Shown one piece after another: positions 1 to 6,379 of a stretch of DNA of 64,000 nucleotides (within the stretch, counting starts at the first letter, position 1; each line of letters opens with the position of its first letter). Under the pieces are notes generated by a model, which did not search any database, was not told where the DNA came from, and saw only the letters and a program-made list of their open reading frames with translations. A program made the position numbers and the translations under genes. Origin of the DNA: Acidobacteriota bacterium (GTDB lineage: Bacteria > Acidobacteriota > Holophagae > Holophagales > Holophagaceae); the NCBI GenBank assembly GCA_021794095.1, contig JAJYRN010000007.1, positions 62,001 to 126,000 of the forward strand, read 5' to 3'.

Positions 1-48
1 ATAGCAACAGCCATGCCCGGCGGTGTCCATCCCGGGGCAGGAAAGGTG

Positions 49-1227
49 CTATCCATCCTGTCCAATCTTGTCCACGGATGACCAGGGCAGGATCTTCACG
101 CCCTGCCGGGTCTGGGGCTGATGCCCGCCATAGAGGAGGGTGCCTTCGGGGGGGATGCTGGCGTGTCCAGCCAGATCCTGTTGCAGGCCGCGGAGGGGCT
201 CGATCCAGCTGCTGTCGAAGGTCTGGCCGGATTTCATCTCCACCAGGTGGAGGCGGGGACCATCCTCAAGCACCAGATCCACCTCCCGTCCCGAGATTTC
301 CCGGTAGTGGAAGGCCTGGGGCTGGCGGCCCTGGTGGTACTGCTGTTTAAGCAGCTCGGAGGCGGCCCAGCTCTCGAACAAGGCGCCTCGCAGGGGGTGG
401 GTGCGGAGCTGGTCGGGGGACTGGATCCCCAGCAAGTGGCAGGCAAGGCCGGAGTCGAAAAAGTGGAACTTGGGAGCCTTCACCCATCGCTTGCGGAGAT
501 TTGTGTGCCAAGGCGGCAACCGGAAGCCAAGGAAGCTGGTCTCCAGCACCGACAGCCACGCGCGGGCGGTGGGCTGACTGATGCCAGCATCTGTGGCCAG
601 GCGGGACAGGTTCAGTTCCTGGGCCGTGCTTCCCGCGCAGAGGCGCAGGAAGGTGGTGAAGGTAGCCAGGTCACCCACATTCAGGACTTGCCGCACATCG
701 CGTTGCACGTATGTGGCCAGATAGTCCGACAGCCAGCGGCTGGGCGGAATACCCCGGTCATGGATGCGGGGGTAGGCTCCGGCAAACAAGGTGTCGAACA
801 GGCTGTCCGGCGGGTTGGGGAACCGGCGCAGTTCCTCGAGGTTGGGGGGTAACAGATGCAACACGGCCGTACGGCCCGCCAGGGACTGGCTGATGGCTTG
901 GCTCAGTCCAAGGTGCTGAGATCCGGTGAGCATGAACTGGCCGGGAGCGGGATTCCGGTCCACGTGAACCTGGAGGTAGCTCAGCAGATCCGGAGCCTGC
1001 TGAACCTCGTCCAGAATGGCCCCCGAAGGGAATTGGGCCAGGAATCCTCGGGGATCTTCCTGTGCGAAGGCTCGGGTTTCCAAGGGCTCCAGGTTGGTGT
1101 AGGGCTTGTCTGGGAAGGCCTGCTGGCAGAGGGTGGTCTTTCCGGCTTGGCGCGGGCCCGTGAGGGTGACCACCGGGTACAGCTCCGCCGAACGGAGGAG
1201 GACGGGGAGCAGGTTCCGTTGGATCAC
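49..1227 (-). CDS. AAA+ ATPase with C-terminal DUF4143 domain
   Basis: A 392-residue cytoplasmic ATPase of the AAA_14/DUF4143 family. The N-terminal third has a Walker A (TGPRQAGKTTL, about residues 24-34) and a Walker B (AILDEVQQ, about 70-77). The C-terminal DUF4143 part has the nuclease-like pattern EVDLVLEDG...LVEMKSG near residue 320. Such proteins are common in accessory DNA and their substrates are mostly unknown; some are linked to toxin-antitoxin or defence loci. The ATG at 1227 follows an AT-rich stretch (about 1240-1300) that is the likely promoter. Family assignment is firm, function is not. Confidence 0.85.
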   Translation of the reverse strand: MIQRNLLPVLLRSAELYPVVTLTGPRQAGKTTLCQQAFPDKPYTNLEPLETRAFAQEDPRGFLAQFPSGAILDEVQQAPDLLSYLQVHVDRNPAPGQFMLTGSQHLGLSQAISQSLAGRTAVLHLLPPNLEELRRFPNPPDSLFDTLFAGAYPRIHDRGIPPSRWLSDYLATYVQRDVRQVLNVGDLATFTTFLRLCAGSTAQELNLSRLATDAGISQPTARAWLSVLETSFLGFRLPPWHTNLRKRWVKAPKFHFFDSGLACHLLGIQSPDQLRTHPLRGALFESWAASELLKQQYHQGRQPQAFHYREISGREVDLVLEDGPRLHLVEMKSGQTFDSSWIEPLRGLQQDLAGHASIPPEGTLLYGGHQPQTRQGVKILPWSSVDKIGQDG

Positions 1228-1312
1228 AGAACCAGTCTAGATGGGAGTTAGACGAATTAAAAATCAAATTTTGAATCGGTCTAAAACATTAAAGACAGAT
1301 CCTCCATGCGGG

Positions 1313-1408
1313 ATCAGACGGGGTGTCCCGGCATGGCCTGGGGCACCCCGTGGGGGTCCACGAAGGGAGACCTCGTGAGCCGAACGTGAGCAGGCGATCC
1401 TCCCTCGC
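1313..1408 (-). repeat. Hairpin repeat family 1, copy R1
   Basis: Read on the minus strand, this stretch resembles R2 (27855-27953) and R3 (63632-63697). It shares the motif GCCTGCTCACSTTCGG and, farther on, a hairpin followed by CCCGTCTG. The outer stem is a perfect 8 bp (1318-1325 with 1344-1351) enclosing a weaker inner stem. It lies between the Uma2 gene and the AAA ATPase gene. No ORF explains it. Confidence 0.55.
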
Positions 1409-1421
1409 GCCTGCCACGCCC

Positions 1422-1991
1422 TCAGGGCTCGCGTTGGGGCGGGCCGAGCTGGATGGGGAGGGTGTCGCCGAGGAGGCGGAGGGTGGCGCCCCATTCGGCG
1501 CGGGTGAGGGTCTGGTAGAGGCCGTTGGGTCCGAGGCGCAGCAGTTCGGCCCGGCGCTCGTCGGGGTAGACCACCAGGTATTCGGGGACGCCCGCGGCTT
1601 CGTAGCGCCAGCGCTTGGTGGTGAGATCCTTCTGGGCCGTGGCGGGGCTGAGGATCTCCACCACCAGATCGGGGGCGCCTTCGATGCCCCGCTCGGAAAG
1701 CTTGGCGGGATCGCAGACCACCAGCAGGTCGGGCTGGACCACATCGCCGCCCAGGAAGACATCCGTGGGGGCGCTGAAGATCCGGCAGCCGCCGCGGCCG
1801 CTTCCCTGGCGGGCCTCCTGCTGGAGCGCCTGGCCGATGGCCACGTGGAGTTCGGATGAGAAGGTCTGGTGGGCCAGGTTCGGGGCGGGGGTCATGTCGT
1901 AGGCCACGCCGTGGATCAGCTCCCAGCGGCCTTCCCAATCCTTCCAGTCATCCAGCGTGTAGCCGGGGTGTTTCCGTTCGGGCAGGCTCAT
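1422..1991 (-). CDS. Uma2 family (DUF820) putative PD-(D/E)XK nuclease
   Basis: Begins MSLPERKHPGYTLDDW, about 189 residues, the usual Uma2 length. An in-frame ATG 63 bp upstream exists, but the family alignment starts here. Restriction-fold signature: DLVVEILSP near residue 100, then EYLVVYPDERRAELL. Uma2 proteins are abundant in cyanobacteria and other multicellular or environmental bacteria and are presumed endonuclease-like, but few have a known role. The gene is on the same strand as the AAA ATPase and may be cotranscribed, although R1 separates them. Confidence 0.8.
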   Translation of the reverse strand: MSLPERKHPGYTLDDWKDWEGRWELIHGVAYDMTPAPNLAHQTFSSELHVAIGQALQQEARQGSGRGGCRIFSAPTDVFLGGDVVQPDLLVVCDPAKLSERGIEGAPDLVVEILSPATAQKDLTTKRWRYEAAGVPEYLVVYPDERRAELLRLGPNGLYQTLTRAEWGATLRLLGDTLPIQLGPPQREP

Positions 1992-2053
1992 GGGGGCTTC
2001 CGGATCAACGGGCCCAGTTTCGCACGGTTGCCCAGCGAAGGGCGCGGGTGTCA

Positions 2054-2125
2054 CCCCAGGCTCTCCAGCAGTTCCTCAGCCCCGCGGTGCTTGGGATCGA
2101 GCTTGAGGGCCTGCTGGGCGGCCTG
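2054..2125. repeat. 72-bp direct repeat, distal copy
   Basis: Identical over 72 bp to 2761-2832, offset 707 bp. In the minus-strand frame it still encodes QAAQQALKLDPKHRGAEELL, the last residues of the TPR gene, but is detached from it. With the other copy it brackets the brnTA genes. Confidence 0.9.
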
Positions 2126-2130
2126 ACGGA

Positions 2131-2466
2131 TCAGCCGGCCTTGTGGTTCCGGGTCCACTCCGCCAGGGCCTGCCGCATGGCCGCATGGAGGGTGAGCCCC
2201 GAAGCCTGGGCGGATTGCTGCATCTGCTCCCAGAACGCGGGAGGCATCTTGATCACCTTGGGCTGGATGGGTGCTTCCTCGCCCCTGGGCGGACGCCCCG
2301 GCCGGATGCGGATCGGGATGGCGCCCTTGAGTGGTTGGTCCTGATGGGCCATGGCCCAGGCCACATCTTCCGGGTGCCGATTCTGAAGAACCTCCAGGGG
2401 TTCGCCCAGGCCCAGCGAATCCAGGAAGGCTGCTTCGGTCATGGTCTTGGTGCGGGTCCTGGTCAT
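2131..2466 (-). CDS. brnA: Antitoxin of the BrnA/CopG type
   Basis: A 111-residue protein whose start overlaps the end of the BrnT toxin gene by 4 bp, the normal toxin-first order of brnTA. The C-terminal half (PKVIKMPPAFWEQMQ...MRQALAEWTRNHK) fits a ribbon-helix-helix DNA-binding segment. The N-terminal half should wrap the toxin. BrnA usually represses its own operon, and palindromes at 2727-2756 are candidate sites. Its 3' end lies next to the distal copy of the 72-bp repeat. The call rests on partner and layout more than on sequence identity. Confidence 0.7.
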   Translation of the reverse strand: MTRTRTKTMTEAAFLDSLGLGEPLEVLQNRHPEDVAWAMAHQDQPLKGAIPIRIRPGRPPRGEEAPIQPKVIKMPPAFWEQMQQSAQASGLTLHAAMRQALAEWTRNHKAG

Positions 2467-2711
2467 GTGCGCCTCCGTCTCCGGGAAACGGGAAAAGCCG
2501 TGGTGATGCGAATTCCCTCGGGAAAGACTTTCGAGAAAGGAACCCGGTAAAGCTGCCCAGCCACGGTGCCCTCAGCGATGAATCTGTTCCGGCGCTCAGG
2601 ATCGGCGAGGTAACGAAAATCATCCGCATGGAATACCGATTCGGCGGTGGCGACCGCGACATCATGAGCCGCGATTTCGGCCCGGTTGATGTCATCCCAG
2701 ACGAACTTCAC
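2463..2711 (-). CDS. brnT: BrnT family RNase toxin
   Basis: An 82-residue protein typical of BrnT in length and layout: MKFVWDDINRAEIAAHDV, then the VFHADDFRYLADPERR stretch, then a C-terminal IRITTAFPVSRRRR arginine cluster like the RxxSxRxAxxxER ending of BrnT. BrnT has a RelE-like fold and is reported to cleave RNA. It is preceded by a good Shine-Dalgarno (GAGGAG on the minus strand) and by two palindromes. The catalytic residues are not all certain by eye, so activity is not assured. Confidence 0.75.
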   Translation of the reverse strand: MKFVWDDINRAEIAAHDVAVATAESVFHADDFRYLADPERRNRFIAEGTVAGQLYRVPFSKVFPEGIRITTAFPVSRRRRRT

Positions 2712-2726
2712 GGCACCTCCTCAATA

Positions 2727-2756
2727 AAAGGTAATACCTTTGATTGAAAGGTCAAT
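2727..2756. promoter_or_regulatory. Two inverted repeats, candidate BrnA operator
   Basis: AAAGGT (2727-2732) pairs with ACCTTT (2736-2741) around a 3-nt spacer. ATTGA (2743-2747) pairs with TCAAT (2752-2756) around 4 nt. Both lie within 45 bp upstream of brnT, where a self-repressing antitoxin would bind. On the minus strand a TTGACC hexamer (2752-2757) could be a -35; I see no convincing -10. Confidence 0.45.
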
Positions 2757-3822
2757 CCCGCCCCAGGCTCTCCAGCAGTTCCTCAGCCCCGCGGTGCTTG
2801 GGATCGAGCTTGAGGGCCTGCTGGGCGGCCTGGCGGGCTTCGGCGGTGCGGCCCAGGGCCTTGAGGATCTGGCCCTTCCGCCACCAGGCTCCGGCGTAGC
2901 CGGCGCTGCCGCCTTCGAGGGGCTCGCGGAGGACCTGATCCAGGGCGGCGAGGCCTTCCGGGAGGTGCTGGCCGGAGCGGGCGGCCACCTTGCCCAACTG
3001 GAGGCGGAGGAGGCTGGGGGCATCGGTGTGGCCCAGGTGAGCCTGGACGACCTGCCAGGCCAGGTCCGGGCGCCCGGCGTTCAGGTCGGCGTCGCTGGCG
3101 GCGGAGACCGCCCGGGCGCTCCAGGCCACGGGGGGCAGCAGGCGGGCGGCCTCCCCCAGCAGGCGGGCGTTCTTCCCGGCTTCGCCCAGGGCGTGCTTGG
3201 CGGCGTGGCTATCGAGGGAATCGAGGTACTCGGCCACGATCTCGGGATCGCCGGGCGCCGTGGCCAGGGCGCGGCCGAAGTAGGGTTCGGCGTCGTGCCA
3301 GCGATCCTCCTGCACCAGCACCAGGGCCTGGAGGAGGTCCCCCCGGGATGGATTCACCCGGCGCAGGGACTCGGCGCAGGCCAGGGCCTTGCGGGTGCTG
3401 CCGCCCAGAATGCCCGGCAGCATCTCGTAGGCCAGGCCCAGGCTCATCCAGGCATCCTGGAGGGTGGGGTCGGCCTTGGCGGCGGCGCGGAAATCGTCCA
3501 TGGCGTCCAGGGCCTTGCGCAGGGAGCCGAGGTTCCGCTGGGCGATGGCGGTGCCGGCCCGGGCCAGTCCCCGGGCCAGGAGGGCATCGGCCAGGCCGGG
3601 TTGGAGGGCCAGGGCGCGATCCGCCGCGGCCCGGGCTTCCGGGAAGCGCTGGAGGCTGCTGAGTGCCTGGGACTTCGCGGCCCAGGCCAGGGCATCGTTC
3701 GGGTTCTGCTGGAGCCGCCGTCCGGCCTCCGCCAGGGCGGCCAGGTAGTGGCCCGCGTCAAGATCCGGACGCGGGGCGTAGGGAGCCTGGACAGCGAGGG
3801 CGGGTGGGGTGAATGGGATCAT
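2752..3822 (-). CDS. Tetratricopeptide repeat protein
   Basis: A 356-residue protein made largely of TPR-type helical pairs, for example AWAAKSQALSSLQRFPEARA (residues about 46-65), AWMSLGLAYEML near 124 and AWWRKGQILKALGRTAEARQ near 313. These are protein-interaction scaffolds. Alanine and leucine dominate. No clear signal peptide follows this ATG, although the N-terminus (MIPFTPPALAVQA) is apolar. The last 24 codons are duplicated at 2054-2125, and its stop codon lies inside the putative operator of brnT. Function beyond the TPR fold is unknown. Confidence 0.8.
   Translation of the reverse strand: MIPFTPPALAVQAPYAPRPDLDAGHYLAALAEAGRRLQQNPNDALAWAAKSQALSSLQRFPEARAAADRALALQPGLADALLARGLARAGTAIAQRNLGSLRKALDAMDDFRAAAKADPTLQDAWMSLGLAYEMLPGILGGSTRKALACAESLRRVNPSRGDLLQALVLVQEDRWHDAEPYFGRALATAPGDPEIVAEYLDSLDSHAAKHALGEAGKNARLLGEAARLLPPVAWSARAVSAASDADLNAGRPDLAWQVVQAHLGHTDAPSLLRLQLGKVAARSGQHLPEGLAALDQVLREPLEGGSAGYAGAWWRKGQILKALGRTAEARQAAQQALKLDPKHRGAEELLESLGRD
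2761..2832. repeat. 72-bp direct repeat, copy inside the TPR gene
   Basis: The 3' end of the TPR gene, identical to 2054-2125. Similarity fades just inside the gene after one mismatch, so the distal copy is a fragment and not a second TPR gene. Confidence 0.9.
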
Positions 3823-3943
3823 GGGGGGCCTTCACGAGAGGCTGGGACAGGATGAACAGGATAAAGGCATGGGGGGCGCAAGGGCCTTGATCCATCCGAC
3901 ATGGATGCGCCTCATTCATGTGCATGGTTCATGGAAGCCGGTG

Positions 3944-4133
3944 ATGAACCCCCTCTATGCTCAGAATGCCGCGAAGCGGCCCGTCAACTTCACCCTCAAT
4001 AGCGATCTGGTTAGGCTCGGCAAGGAACTGGGGATCAACCTCTCCGGCGTGGGGGAACCAGGACGCGATCGGAGCCTACAACCGGCGGATCGAGGTGGAG
4101 GGTGTGTTCAGCGATGGGTTGAGATCCTTCTGA
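3944..4133 (+). pseudogene. ccdA: ccdA antitoxin gene with internal deletion
   Basis: The 5' part encodes MNPLYAQNAAKRPVNF...ELGINLSG, the N-terminal ribbon-helix-helix half of CcdA. In another frame, from 4050, the sequence encodes GNQDAIGAYNRRIEVEGVF...SDGLRSF then TGA, the C-terminal CcdB-binding tail. The roughly 18-21 residues that normally join the halves are missing and the frame changes at about 4047-4052. One deletion not divisible by three explains both. The stop overlaps the ccdB start as TGATG. A protein read from this ATG would have no toxin-binding tail and would run on into CcdB. Confidence 0.75.
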
Positions 4134-4450
4134 TGGGAGCCTTCGCCGTCCACCGGAACCTGGATGCCCGGACCCAAGGCGACCTCCCGTTCCTCCTCGA
4201 TGTGCAGTCGGAGGTGCTCGCCATCCTGGGCACCCGCGTGGTGGTGCCGTTGTACCGGAGGGCGGCTGTCGGGCCCCAGGTCATGACCCGCCTCACGCCG
4301 GTCCTGCCGTTCCAGGGGCAGGATCTGGTGGCCATGGTGCCTGAGCTGGCGGGCGTTCCCCGCCACCGCCTGGGACCGGCCGCCGGCGATCTCGCGGGTG
4401 CGAGTACGGACCTGCTTCAGGCGCTGGAGCTTCTGCTGACGGGGTTTTGA
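4133..4450 (+). CDS. ccdB: CcdB family gyrase-poisoning toxin
   Basis: 105 residues, full length for CcdB. It keeps the family pattern: an N-terminal AFAVHRN strand, PFLLDVQSEVLAILGTRVVV near residue 22 (compare [20 protein letters not shown] in F-plasmid CcdB), VPLYRR, and a C-terminal LQALELLLTGF helix. In CcdB the last residues contact GyrA; the final Trp-Gly-Ile of the plasmid protein is here Thr-Gly-Phe, so gyrase poisoning is uncertain. The ATG overlaps the ccdA stop, so translation was coupled. An intact toxin beside a damaged antitoxin implies that it is inactive, silent or neutralised elsewhere. Confidence 0.8.
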   Translation: MGAFAVHRNLDARTQGDLPFLLDVQSEVLAILGTRVVVPLYRRAAVGPQVMTRLTPVLPFQGQDLVAMVPELAGVPRHRLGPAAGDLAGASTDLLQALELLLTGF

Positions 4451-4548
4451 AGGGCGTAACAGTGGCCTCCTGACCCCGGGTATAGTGCGGGGGCGCGGGT
4501 TTGCGGTATGCTGGGTGATTGTCTGGACACGGCTCTGGAGGGAATTCC

Positions 4549-5328
4549 ATGACCATCAAGGGTGGGCTGCTGGAAGGCAAGCGAGGCCTGATCATCGGTG
4601 TGGCCAACAAGCGCTCCATCGCCTGGGGCATCACCCAGACGGTGGCGGAGGCCGGCGCGCAGCTCTGCCTGACCTACCAGAACGAGCGCCTGGGCGACAA
4701 CGTCCGCGAGCTGGCGGCGGAACTGAAACACCCGCTGCTGCTGCCCATGGACGTGGGCAGTGACAGCCAGATCGTAATGGCCTTCGACGAGATCCGGAAG
4801 AAGTGGGGGAAGCTGGATTTCGTGGTCCATGCGGTGGCCTACGCGCCCCGGCAGGCCCTGGAAGGCCGCTTCATGGACACCAGCCGCGAGGATTTCCGCG
4901 TGGCCCACGACATCAGCGCCTACTCCCTGGCCGCCGTGGCCCACGCGGCTGCGCCCCTGATGGCCGAGGGCGGCACCATCCTCACCCTCAGCTACCTGGG
5001 CGGCACCCGGGTGGTGCCCAACTACAACGTCATGGGCGTGGCCAAGGCCAGCCTGGAGGCCAGCGTGCGCTACCTGGCCGCGGACCTCGGCCCCCAGGGC
5101 ATCCGCGTGAACGCCATCTCCGCCGGGCCCGTCAAGACCCTGGCCGCTTCGGGCATCTCCGGTTTCAGCTCCATGCTCAAGCACCACCGCAGCCGTACGC
5201 CGCTCCAGAAGGACACCGAGCCGCGGGAAGTGGGGGATGCGGCGCTGTTCTTCGTGAGCGCCATGGGCCGCGGCGTCACCGGGCAAGTGCTCTACGTGGA
5301 TGGCGGCTACAGCATCATGGCGGACTGA
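4549..5328 (+). CDS. fabI: Enoyl-[acyl-carrier-protein] reductase (NADH), FabI
   Basis: 259 residues, the FabI length. It reduces the trans-2-enoyl-ACP bond in the last step of each type II fatty acid elongation cycle. The Rossmann motif GVANKRSIAWGI is at 17-28. The catalytic Tyr159 and Lys166 sit in PNYNVMGVAK, with a second tyrosine at 149 in LSYLGG, matching Tyr156/Lys163/Tyr146 of the E. coli enzyme. The ATG at 4549 has a GGAGGG site upstream. It stands alone, away from fabD and plsX at 45-47 kb. Confidence 0.95.
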   Translation: MTIKGGLLEGKRGLIIGVANKRSIAWGITQTVAEAGAQLCLTYQNERLGDNVRELAAELKHPLLLPMDVGSDSQIVMAFDEIRKKWGKLDFVVHAVAYAPRQALEGRFMDTSREDFRVAHDISAYSLAAVAHAAAPLMAEGGTILTLSYLGGTRVVPNYNVMGVAKASLEASVRYLAADLGPQGIRVNAISAGPVKTLAASGISGFSSMLKHHRSRTPLQKDTEPREVGDAALFFVSAMGRGVTGQVLYVDGGYSIMAD

Positions 5329-5392
5329 AGCGTCAGTCCCATCGCCCCCCGTTGCCGGAATGGAGCTTCCGCACCGCCCATCAACCTGGATC

Positions 5393-6376
5393 TCAGGCGA
5401 TGGTTCCGCCCCTCGGTTTCGGCTTGCTTTTCACCTTCGCTCTGGGTTTCGCGGGGGTGGGCTTGGCTGCTTGGGCCTTCACCGTTCTCGGCTTCACGGG
5501 GTTCGATCTGGCGGGCTTGGCCTTTTTTGCCTCCGCAGGGGCTGCCTTCGAGGTTCGGGCCTTCGCCGCCTTGGTTTTCGGGGCAGCAGGGGCCTTGCTG
5601 GCGCGCGCCAGGGGGGATGCCGGCTTGGCGGTTTTGGTGACCGTCGCTGTGGGCGCAACGGGGGCTGTTCCCATCTCCAACCCAAAGAGCTCCGATAGAT
5701 CCTCCCCTTCCAGGGCGCGGTCTGCGGTGGGTGCCGGGGTGGACACGGCTAGGCCCGAGGCGGCCTGAGCGAGGAGATCGCTGCCATCCACCCCCCGAAG
5801 CTGGAAAAGCAGTTCGGGCTCGGCATCGAGGCGCGCGCCAATGCCGTAGAGGACGGCGGCCACGTGCTTGCACATGTAGGCCCCATCGGGGCAGGAGCAG
5901 GACAGGTTGATGTCGGCTGGCACGGGGAAGAGTCCCCCGCCCTGGCGACAGATACGCTCCATGACCCCCCTGCTGAAGCGGCCCTGAAGAAGTTCCACCA
6001 GGGAGGCAATGGCCCCGCCGCAGTCCTTGCAGAGCGCCTGCCACTGCGGGCCGGACACCGGCTTCACCTTCACCCGCACCTGGTAGATGTGGGATCCGCT
6101 CACCTGCGCCTCCACCAGACCGGCTGATACCTGGAGGTCCAGGACGGACCCGTTGCGCACATAGGTTCGGCCGCGCGGCAGACGGTTGGCGTAGTCGCTG
6201 TAGCGCTCAAGGTTCTCGCACCAGGCCTTGCCCCAGAAGGTGCGGGCGATGGTGCGCCCCTCGATGATGATCGGCGCGACGGGATGCCCATGCTTGCGGA
6301 GCTTCTCCATGGCCCGCGCCGCTTTCCGGCGGCGTTCGGCCACGGAAACATATGCGGGCCAACCGTCATAGGACAT
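5393..6376 (-). CDS. SWIM zinc-finger protein with basic Ala/Lys/Pro tail
   Basis: 327 residues in two parts. Residues 1 to about 190 form a SWIM domain protein, with zinc ligands in SCSCPDGAYMCKHVAAVLYG (about 158-177). The last 110 residues are almost only Ala, Lys, Pro, Arg and Thr in short repeats, like histone H1 or the AlgP tail, and should be disordered and DNA- or RNA-binding. The gene starts 3 bp after the stop of the SNF2 ATPase gene. SWIM and SNF2 genes are often paired, so the two probably act together on DNA. The target is unknown. Confidence 0.85.
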   Translation of the reverse strand: MSYDGWPAYVSVAERRRKAARAMEKLRKHGHPVAPIIIEGRTIARTFWGKAWCENLERYSDYANRLPRGRTYVRNGSVLDLQVSAGLVEAQVSGSHIYQVRVKVKPVSGPQWQALCKDCGGAIASLVELLQGRFSRGVMERICRQGGGLFPVPADINLSCSCPDGAYMCKHVAAVLYGIGARLDAEPELLFQLRGVDGSDLLAQAASGLAVSTPAPTADRALEGEDLSELFGLEMGTAPVAPTATVTKTAKPASPLARASKAPAAPKTKAAKARTSKAAPAEAKKAKPARSNPVKPRTVKAQAAKPTPAKPRAKVKSKPKPRGGTIA

Positions 6377-6379
6377 GGC

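Noticed and set aside
1-48. Inverted repeat ATAGCA/TGCTAT around a GC-rich stretch at the left edge
   Set aside because: Too short and at the window edge. It might be a terminator of the AAA ATPase gene, but the flanking sequence is missing.
3809-4450. A single 213-residue fusion protein CcdA-CcdB
   Set aside because: The middle is out of frame with real CcdA sequence. The normal ccdA stop and ccdB start (TGATG) are preserved, so this is a damaged two-gene module.
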